Assembly: GCA_009602725.1 (NCBI GenBank)
Contig: WELB01000036.1
Coordinates: forward strand, 292,990 to 310,680
Source: Spirogloea muscicola
Lineage: Eukaryota; Streptophyta; Zygnematophyceae; Spirogloeales; Spirogloeaceae
Reading direction: 5' to 3'
Length of the DNA: 17,691 bases
In this document: one piece after another, positions 1 to 6,074 of the stretch
How the letters are laid out: each line of letters starts with the position of its first letter
Numbering within the stretch: the stretch's first letter is position 1
Position numbers and translations under genes: made by a program
Notes under the pieces: model-generated
What the model was told of the DNA's origin: nothing
Seen by the model: the letters and a program-made list of their open reading frames with translations, nothing else
The model's database searches: none

Positions 1-140
1 TAGGGTCCTGGAAGTGGGTCCCCTGGACAGAGCCAGAGGCAGCAGCGAGGGCTCTCCCGGCACGAAGGTGCAGCGCACGGGCCATGGACCTCTGCAGCGA
101 GACGGCCAAGCGCATGCGATACACTTGCGCCAGCGACCCG
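1..140 (-). pseudogene. 3'-end fragment of R2-like retrotransposon (fragment D)
   Basis: Read on the minus strand from about 127 to 4, the sequence encodes YRMRLAVSLQRSMARALH followed by RAGRALAAASG. This matches the last 60 or so residues of the intact element's endonuclease region at 2309-5578 (YRMRLSMSLQRSQAIALH...AGRALAAASG). The piece is cut by the window edge, so its true 3' end is not visible. It resembles fragment E (720-905) more than the intact element, which suggests an older or different subfamily. It abuts fragment C, which runs in the opposite direction. No function is expected. Confidence 0.75.
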
Positions 141-159
141 GCTGCAGGAAAGTCTACCG

Positions 160-430
160 GTTCACCATGGAAGCGACGGGCGATTGCGTGGCGGGCGAGC
201 TGGTTAAAAGGAACGGAAGTACTCGGACCACTCGGTGAGAGACGAGTTTGTTCCACTGGCAGTCGACGTGCACGGAGCCTTCGGCTCGGAATGGCTTGAC
301 TTGCTCCACCGCCTTGCGCGGCGTGCAGCGGCCCGCCGCCTCGGGCAGCAGGGCGAGCAGCCCGGCTTCAACGTCGCTGAGTCCCTCGCTCAAGTCTTCC
401 GATGCGTCTGGCTGTGGGCGAGCTCTTTCT
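160..430 (+). pseudogene. Restriction-like endonuclease fragment of R2-like element (fragment C)
   Basis: In the frame starting at 208 the plus strand encodes KERKYSDHSVRDEFVPLAVD then VHGAFGSEWLDLL. This corresponds to the intact element's segment NKYKDHPAGDTFYPLAMDIH and its continuation. The reading frame is broken at about 205-207 (a TAA) and again near 395, where MRLAV appears in another frame after SLAQVFR. It is closer to fragment A (1846-2239) than to the intact copy. It is a dead, 5'-truncated piece with no RT domain. Confidence 0.75.
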
Positions 431-640
431 CTCAATGGGGGCAAGGGCCGTGAAAAGCCAGCCCGAAAAAAAATTGACAAATCTTCGGAGGGGCCTAAAG
501 CGCTAAGCAGCTATGAACGGGCCTGATGATGCTATGTCAGAACGAGGGGAGGATGGACTAGAAGGGGCTAAAAGTAAGAGGGCTTGCCCCATAGTAAAAG
601 AGGGGCTAGCAAAGCCAGCCCAGAAAAGGATGGACAATGT
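420..640. repeat. Degenerate repeat block sharing a core with 9457-9476 and 9801-9820
   Basis: The stretch contains purine-rich units with a recurring core. The unit at 446-464, read in reverse complement, is gggctggcttttcacggcc; a weaker unit lies at 604-621 (aaagccagccc). The 446-464 core matches 17 of 19 positions with the reverse complement of 9457-9476. Neighbouring units share 'aggatggac' (552-560 and 628-636). I see no credible gene between 430 and 720; the open frames here are short and unlike any family I know. Confidence 0.5.
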
Positions 641-719
641 ACACAGGCCTCGAAGGCCACAAAAAGTGCTCGGAAAGACAAAACTACACACCAAGACACG
701 AAATTATGCAGATGGAAGC

Positions 720-905
720 TCAGTATCCACGAGTGAGCAACAGCAAATCAGAGTAACTCGAAGCAGGAAAATCGGCACTCTGCAGAGACCCTGAGGCAGC
801 GGCCAAGGCGCGGCCAGCGTGCGTGTGGACCGCATGAGCCAAGGAGCGCTGGAGCGAGACCGCCAGTCTCATTCGAAATATCTGAGCGAGGGAGCCGGAA
901 GAGAG
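720..905 (-). pseudogene. C-terminal fragment of R2-like element (fragment E)
   Basis: On the minus strand the frame ends FRMRLAVSLQRSLAHAVH ... AGRALAAASG ... SDLLLLTRGY and a stop at 720-722. The intact element also ends LLLTRGY followed by a stop at 5578, so this fragment keeps the true C-terminus. The 3' untranslated sequence beyond the stop does not look like the 3' UTR of the intact copy. It therefore belongs to a related but distinct subfamily, together with fragment D. Only about 60 codons are recognisable. Confidence 0.8.
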
Positions 906-1039
906 AAGGCGCGCGGGGCGCATGAATGAAAGGGAGGCCAATTCAAGCCGATACATTGTTCAGGCAGAGTCTAGGGCAAATTAAAGAAGGCTACATGATA
1001 CGGAGACCTAATCTAAGGTGCCTAAGGTGACGTTAGTAC

Positions 1040-1845
1040 CCACGCCACGGGTGAGCACAAACAAATCTGACAAGCTAACTTGGGGAGCTGGAGCGCCGCC
1101 ACGAAAGCCGGAGGCCTGACTTAGAGCGCGCCCTGCACGTTGATGAAGAGCCAATGCTTGCGAGCACTGCAAACTAAGCGAGAGCCGCATTCTGTAATAT
1201 GCAACTAAGGCCTGCGGAATGCTGGAGTGGCCCAAGCTGCCCCCCCGACTTCGACGACGCGCATCAACCAGCCGGGCCAGATGCTGGATCAGGGAGGACC
1301 ATTTCACGCCGTAGCCTCCGTAGATATCTATGGCACACGGGTAAAGATGGTCCCCTCGGGGATGGTCCTGGTAGTGCCGATCCTTCTTGCGCTCCACGCT
1401 GGACATGGCCCAGCCAGACACGGTTGACGTGGGTGCGCCAGCCTTGTACGCGTCGATCAGTACCACGTCCAAGAGCAGACGAGGCCCGCCGCCCCGGGGG
1501 TGGCGACCACGTCCAGACGCCGCACGTATGGCTTGCCGCGCCTTGAGGAGATTGGCATGATGCCGGACACCTCCATCGTCGGATGATATCCCGCCTCTCG
1601 CACGATTCCAAGCATAGTATCCCTGAGTAAGTCGTGGGAGGCAATGCGCTCACCCCCCCTCAACACACCTCAGCATGTGCGCAGCTAGAACAAGCTTGTC
1701 ATCGGCAATGTGGCCACACTCGCACTGGCGGATGCCAGCCAAGCAAGGGGGGGGGAGGCCGAGGTGGTGGTGGAGCGCTGTGCGAAACAGGATGTCTGAG
1801 AGCCTAAGGGACTCGTGTATCGGCAGAGCGCCGGAAGCATTGAAG
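1040..1845 (-). pseudogene. Broken CCHC-endonuclease region of R2-like element (fragment B)
   Basis: The minus strand carries, in order: a stretch like LPLHAGLRMENALF (here ALPIHESLRLSDILF); the CECGHIADDKLVLAAHMLRC zinc knuckle; ASHDLLRDTMLGIVREAGYH; RRLDVV; MDVVLIDAYKAGAP; DHPRGDHLYPCAIDIYGGYG; and YYRMRLSLSLQCSQALALHQ. The order matches the last 250 or so residues of the intact element. The frame shifts near 1680 and near 1470, between the two catalytic aspartate segments, so it is a pseudogene. The terminal LTRG is followed by divergent sequence instead of the usual Y-stop. Among the fragments this one is closest to the intact copy. Confidence 0.85.
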
Positions 1846-2239
1846 CCTGCGAACCCGGCCGCCGCTTGATGGCCTGCCGGGCAAGCTGCTGGAGGAGATC
1901 CAACCAGCCGCTGCCGAAGGCCCCGTGAACGTCAATGGCCAGGGCCGCGAAGTCATCGCCTGGAGGGCGGTCAGCGTACTTGCGCTCCTTACTCCGAGCC
2001 GCCACAGTGACCGCGTGCCCGGCGAGCGTCACCGACTTGATGGGGTTAACGGAGTCGACGCACTCTGCAGTCACCACATCTGTGATGATACGCGGACCTC
2101 CTCCGGGCGGGATGGCAACTAGGTCCACGCGGAGGGTATTAAGCTGTCCGTCGGCGCCCCGCTGGAGGGGCTTAGCTAACAGGACGTAAAGCAGAACAGA
2201 TGGGATACTGTAATGCACCTTCAGTATTAGTGTGCACAA
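1846..2239 (-). pseudogene. Restriction-like endonuclease fragment of R2-like element (fragment A)
   Basis: The minus strand encodes LRVDLVAIPPGGGPRIITDV, then KERKYADRPPGDDFAALAID and VHGAFGSGWLDLL, equivalent to the endonuclease core of the intact element (RRVDLVGVPLGGGKRLLMDV and onward). At about 1846-1860 the sequence passes directly into the start of fragment B, which belongs upstream of this segment in the protein. The two are therefore separate insertions joined head to tail or nested. The other edge, near 2240, meets the 5' region of the intact element, so the intact element probably landed in this older copy. Confidence 0.8.
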
Positions 2240-2308
2240 AAATGTCTGCAGACTACTCTGGGTCGCCGCAGCGGAGGAGCCAGACGGCGCTTGGAAGTGG
2301 TTGTCGCC

Positions 2309-5300
2309 ATGGGTTCGGCGAGTGGTGGCAGTGGCGCTGGTGATGCTGACGGGCCTGTGGCTGGCGATGTCGCTGTATCAGCTGCACCTGGGGAAGGGGA
2401 GCAGGGCCAAGAGGACCTCCGGCCCCCTGCGGAGGCAACCTCTTGCCCGCCTGTAGAGCTCCGCTGCCGGCTCTGCCGGCGGCGCTGTGCCAACAAGGTG
2501 GGTCTGAGCTCGCACGAGCGGGCCTGCGTGAATTTGGCTAACAGAGAGGCGCAGCAGGCAGAGGCATCTGCCACCGCTCGGGCTCGCAGAGCCCCTTCAA
2601 GAGGAGCAATGCCAACACCACCACCAGGGCCTACGGCAGAACACTGGCGGTGGGCGGAGAGCATGGACGTCTCCGAGATCCTGCGGACGACCAACGCGCA
2701 GCTCCTACGACACATCCCGTATTGGGCCCGGCCCCACATACGGCGAGCCCTTCGGCCCCTCCTGACACGTCTGGCTCGTGACAGCGAGGATGAGGCTGCA
2801 TGGGCTGTGTTTGTGTTGTTTCCGCGACTATTGCTTGGTCGCCTGCCGCAGGGGAAGGCAGGTCGCAAGGAGCTGCTGCTGCGCCTCCACCTCTTTGAAG
2901 GTGGGGAGTGGCAGCTGCTGCTTGCAAAGCACCAAGCGGCTGCGCAACTCGCGCAAGCCAACTATCGGCCCACCATGTCGGAAATGGATATCAAGGAGGC
3001 GGGCAAGCGACGTGCCATCCGATTTGGCCGAGCCGGCGACCTTGCCAGGGCTGCCCAAGCCTTGGAGCCCTCCACACCAGCACCGCATGATGCGACCACC
3101 TTGGCCGCACTCGAGCAGCTCCATCCTCCGGCCCCGCGAAGATTAGATACATGGATGGAGAGCTTCACGCCTGCTCAACCGGTGGACCTGGACCCGGCTG
3201 TCTTCCGTTGGGCGATTGTGAGTAGCCGCAAGGCAGTCGCCGGGGGTCCATCGGGCATGCTCTTTGAGCACTTGCGGGAGCTGTATGGGGAGGACGACTC
3301 GGAGGACTTCGACCTGCTGCTGAGGGTCGCGCAACATGTTGCGCGTGGACACCTCACCCATCGTGTAGGCGCAGTCCTCTGCACAAGCAATCTCATTGCT
3401 TTGCAGAAGGACAGCGGGGGAGTGCGTCCTATCTCGATGGGGGAGGTTCTGTCGCGCCTCGTGGGGCGCACCCTAATCATGCAGATCCAGGACGATGCCC
3501 AGGCGCACTTCCATCCCCACCAGTTTGGGGCTGGAATGCGGGCTGGCGCTGAGACCCTGGTGCACGGGGTACGAGCGGCACTGGATGTCAACCCCCACTG
3601 GCTGGCCTTGAGCGTGGACGTACAGAACGCCTTCAACTCCGTGGATCGGCAGGTTATTGCCGAGGAGCTAAGGCAGTACTTTCCCACCCTCCTCCCTCAC
3701 TTCCGCTGCATGTATGGCTCGCCATCTGCATTGTTGTGGGGGGCAGGGACTTCTTTGGCTGTTCTGCAGTCAAAGACGGGGACACGCCAAGGTGATCCAA
3801 TGGGTGGTTTCCTCTTCGCTCTGGCGCATCACCGTGCTTTGCGCAACACGGCGAGCGCTCACCCTGGCGTTCTCCTCCCGAGCTATGCGGATGATACCAC
3901 GCTCCTCGGCCCCCCAGAGGAGGTGCTGCGAGCTTTCGGCACACTTCAGCACCAGCTCCAGCTTATCGGGCTTGGGGTCAATCCGGCTAAGTGCTCTGCC
4001 TGGTCCCCCATTGGCATCCCTCTTTCCCTCTTCCCCTCGTTGCCGACATCTTGTCAGACTCCAGAGGGCGGCTTGAGGATCTTGGGAGTGCCACTAGGGG
4101 ACCCGTCTTTCTCGGAGGGTGCTGTCCTTGCTCGTCTCCAAGGATACATGCAGGTCCTGCCAGAGCTCCCCAGCCTCGGGGACTCTCAGTTGGCAATGGC
4201 CATTTTGACCAGGAGTGTGGCACAGCGGCCGTGTTACCTCCTGCGTACGGTCCCACCGTCGGTCAGCTTGGATGCTATCTATGCATCCATTGATGTCAAG
4301 CTTCAGCAATGCCTTGCTGATCTGATTGCTCACCCACTCCTAGAGCAGTCTCCAGCAGCACTGGTGCAATGTACGCTGCCCATACGCCACGGTGGGCTTG
4401 GTTGTCGCCCCTTGGTCCGCTTATGCAGACCAGCGTACCTTGGCTGCTGGGCTCAAGTGGCTTCGTCCATATCTGGACGATTCCTCCTTGAGCAACAACG
4501 TGTATTGGCGCCTCACATCAGTAACGTGGTTCAGGGGAGTCTGCCTTTCCAAGTGACTCTCAAAGCATGCCAACAGGACCTCTTCGCCGCATACCCGCCT
4601 CTGGTGAATGAGCCTGTTAGTTTTGCTGCCTGGGCTGACGTTTCTGATGTTAAGGCTCAATCGCGGTTTTCCCGTGCTGCAGACGAGCAACCACTGGAGC
4701 ATCTCCGGAGTCTCCTCCAAGGGGATGCTCGAGGCCAGGCTCGGCTCCTATCTGTTTCGTCTCTGGGAGCGTCTGAGTGGCTCCGCGCTTTGCCTTTGCA
4801 TGCGGGCTTGCGGATGGAGAATGCTTTGTTTTGCGATGCTATGCGCCGCCGCCTTGGCTTACCATCCCTGTGCTTGGCAGGGGTGACCCAGTGTGAATGT
4901 GGGCGTATCGAGCATGATGCATTGCTCATGGGTGACCACATGCTCAGGTGTGCCAAAGGCAGTGAGCGCACGGGCTCCCACAACCTCCTACGTGACGCCA
5001 TGTATGGCATCGTCAAGGAGGCGGGATATCAAGTGGCGTTGGAGAGCACCGGGGTGATGCCCGTCCAGCTCCGCAATGGGGTCCCTCGGACGAGGCGTGT
5101 CGATCTGGTTGGCGTCCCCCTGGGAGGTGGCAAGCGGCTCCTCATGGACGTCGTCCTAACCGACAGCTTCCGGACGAAGGTCCCCGTTACTTCTGAGACC
5201 GGCTATGCTGTGAAGGTGGCCGAACAGAAGAAGTTGAACAAGTACAAGGACCACCCGGCGGGTGATACCTTTTACCCCCTGGCCATGGACATCCACGGGT

Positions 5301-5578
5301 GTTACGGGGGTCAGTGGTCCTCGTTACTTTCGCTGCTGGCCTCTCAAGCTGACCAGCGGCGCCGGGAACGGGGTGCAGCCCTTCCCGGTGGCTCGGTGCC
5401 TTTGGGTCTTGTGTCCTGCTACCGTATGCGCTTGTCTATGTCCCTACAGCGGTCCCAGGCGATTGCTTTGCATCGCTGGGCTGGTCGCGCCCTTGCAGCA
5501 GCCTCTGGTTTGCGCAGCGGGGTTGCTCTTCCTCCCCTCAGCTCATCTGACTTCCTACTGCTGACTCGGGGGTATTGA
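2309..5578 (+). CDS. R2-like non-LTR retrotransposon polyprotein (Zn finger, reverse transcriptase, restriction-like endonuclease)
   Basis: An uninterrupted 1089-aa frame. The ATG at 2309 sits in a strong start context (GTCGCCATGG). Domains in order: a C2HC finger at C53, C56, H69, C73; a reverse transcriptase at about 350-600, with the first catalytic aspartate in SVDVQNAF (D437), TRQGDPMGG (R493-G499) and YADD (526-529); the RT thumb around LRILGVPLGD; a zinc knuckle C862-x-C864-x12-H877-x3-C881; and a PD-(D/E)XK-like endonuclease with D932 (RRVDLV), D947 (LLMDVV) and a basic KKLNKY stretch (974-979). Single-ORF length, absence of an apurinic-type endonuclease and this order are typical of the R2/CRE/NeSL group. 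Such proteins nick target DNA and prime reverse transcription on it. The absence of stops suggests a recent, possibly mobile copy. Clade assignment is inference. Confidence 0.93.
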   Translation: MGSASGGSGAGDADGPVAGDVAVSAAPGEGEQGQEDLRPPAEATSCPPVELRCRLCRRRCANKVGLSSHERACVNLANREAQQAEASATARARRAPSRGAMPTPPPGPTAEHWRWAESMDVSEILRTTNAQLLRHIPYWARPHIRRALRPLLTRLARDSEDEAAWAVFVLFPRLLLGRLPQGKAGRKELLLRLHLFEGGEWQLLLAKHQAAAQLAQANYRPTMSEMDIKEAGKRRAIRFGRAGDLARAAQALEPSTPAPHDATTLAALEQLHPPAPRRLDTWMESFTPAQPVDLDPAVFRWAIVSSRKAVAGGPSGMLFEHLRELYGEDDSEDFDLLLRVAQHVARGHLTHRVGAVLCTSNLIALQKDSGGVRPISMGEVLSRLVGRTLIMQIQDDAQAHFHPHQFGAGMRAGAETLVHGVRAALDVNPHWLALSVDVQNAFNSVDRQVIAEELRQYFPTLLPHFRCMYGSPSALLWGAGTSLAVLQSKTGTRQGDPMGGFLFALAHHRALRNTASAHPGVLLPSYADDTTLLGPPEEVLRAFGTLQHQLQLIGLGVNPAKCSAWSPIGIPLSLFPSLPTSCQTPEGGLRILGVPLGDPSFSEGAVLARLQGYMQVLPELPSLGDSQLAMAILTRSVAQRPCYLLRTVPPSVSLDAIYASIDVKLQQCLADLIAHPLLEQSPAALVQCTLPIRHGGLGCRPLVRLCRPAYLGCWAQVASSISGRFLLEQQRVLAPHISNVVQGSLPFQVTLKACQQDLFAAYPPLVNEPVSFAAWADVSDVKAQSRFSRAADEQPLEHLRSLLQGDARGQARLLSVSSLGASEWLRALPLHAGLRMENALFCDAMRRRLGLPSLCLAGVTQCECGRIEHDALLMGDHMLRCAKGSERTGSHNLLRDAMYGIVKEAGYQVALESTGVMPVQLRNGVPRTRRVDLVGVPLGGGKRLLMDVVLTDSFRTKVPVTSETGYAVKVAEQKKLNKYKDHPAGDTFYPLAMDIHGCYGGQWSSLLSLLASQADQRRRERGAALPGGSVPLGLVSCYRMRLSMSLQRSQAIALHRWAGRALAAASGLRSGVALPPLSSSDFLLLTRGY
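2465..2527 (+). other. C2HC zinc-finger coding segment of the retroelement
   Basis: Encodes the pattern C-x2-C-x12-H-x3-C (residues 53-73 of the polyprotein). N-terminal fingers of this kind in R2-type proteins bind DNA and contribute to target choice. Here it is the only finger seen before the RT domain. Confidence 0.75.
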
Positions 5579-5672
5579 GGGCGCCCTGTCTGCCTAGCCT
5601 ACGGCTCCGTCATGAACACCTGTATGCATCTGGCTGGCAGTGTACAGCCGATTTTTAAATATCAGCAGCCGC
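5579..5672 (+). other. 3' UTR of the R2-like element
   Basis: Non-coding stretch from the stop codon to the shared terminus cagcagccgc. The same 94 bp recur at 5863-5956 with six differences. In R2-type elements the 3' UTR RNA is recognised by the element's own reverse transcriptase, so conservation of this block in a truncated copy is expected. Confidence 0.7.
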
Positions 5673-5761
5673 TTGATATATACTCTGGGGAGCCAGAGCA
5701 CCACCCCGCAAGGAGCCCAGTGGCCTGGCTAAGTGCGCGCCAAGAACCTTGATACTCCACC
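5673..5761 (-). pseudogene. Possible RT-thumb remnant between the two 3' ends
   Basis: These 89 bp separate the full element from its truncated copy. Read on the minus strand, part of it gives IKVLGAHLARPLGSLRGGAL, which resembles the thumb segment LRILGVPLGDPSFSEGAVLA of the intact protein. The match is short and could be chance. If real, this is another inverted relic and would be the remaining flank of an older copy interrupted by the intact element. Confidence 0.3.
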
Positions 5762-5956
5762 GGGCTGGTCGCGCCCTTGCAGCAGCCTCTGGTTTGCGCA
5801 GCGGGATTGCTCTTCCTCCCCTCAGCTCATCTGACTTCCTACTGCTGACACGGGGGTATTGAGGGCGCCCTGTCTGCCTAGCCTTTGGCTCCGTCATGAA
5901 CACCTGTATGCATCTGGCTGGCAGTTTACGGCCGATTCTTTAATATCAGCAGCCGC
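5762..5956 (+). mobile_element. 5'-truncated 195-bp copy of the R2-like element 3' end
   Basis: Aligns without gaps to 5478-5672, covering the last 34 or so codons, the stop and the entire 3' UTR. I count about 8 mismatches in 195 bp, roughly 96% identity. Both copies lie in the same orientation and end at the same base, cagcagccgc. This is what aborted target-primed reverse transcription leaves behind. It ends 118 bp before the start codon of the VIR3-like gene. Confidence 0.9.
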
Positions 5957-5986
5957 ATGCACTGGAGACGGAGATAGCGGCTGCTG
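5947..5986. repeat. 10-bp perfect inverted repeat at the element/host junction
   Basis: cagcagccgc at 5947-5956 is followed after a 20-base loop by its exact reverse complement gcggctgctg at 5977-5986. The left arm is the terminal ten bases of the retroelement copy; the right arm is host-side DNA. The full-length copy's terminus at 5663-5672 lacks such a partner nearby. Confidence 0.6.
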
Positions 5987-6074
5987 GAGCTTGCGTCCAC
6001 GTATGCCGGGGGCCGTCTAGAGGGGCCGTTGCTGGTGCCTCCCCCGCTGCCCTGGGCCAGACCAGGCCCCCGCC
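5957..6074 (+). promoter_or_regulatory. Putative promoter / 5' UTR of the VIR3-like gene
   Basis: Only 118 bp lie between the retroelement fragment and the start codon. The stretch is GC-rich and I see no TATA box. The transcription start must lie here or inside the retroelement fragment, so the element's 3' end probably supplies part of the promoter or leader. This is inferred from spacing alone. Confidence 0.4.

Larger units (their letters stand above)
2240..5672 (+). mobile_element. Full-length R2-like non-LTR retrotransposon
   Basis: The mobile unit comprises a short 5' leader (about 2240-2308, boundary uncertain), the single long frame, and a 94-bp 3' UTR ending ...atatcagcagccgc at 5672. 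The 3' end is supported by a second copy whose similarity stops at the same base (5956). There is no poly-A tail and there are no LTRs. The 5' flank is fragment A of the same family, so this is an insertion into older relatives and not into 28S rDNA, the classic R2 site. A 9-bp sequence, tactctggg, occurs at 2254-2262 and 5681-5689 and could be a target-site duplication, but it is offset 8 bp from the 3' end. Confidence 0.75.

Noticed and set aside
513-794. 93-aa plus-strand open frame
   Set aside because: Lies in the degenerate repeat block and runs antisense into fragment E; composition is Lys/Arg-rich without a motif.
2309-5578. Bacterial group II intron or retron reverse transcriptase
   Set aside because: The protein has the zinc finger, knuckle and restriction-like endonuclease order of eukaryotic non-LTR elements, and the neighbours are intron-rich eukaryotic genes.
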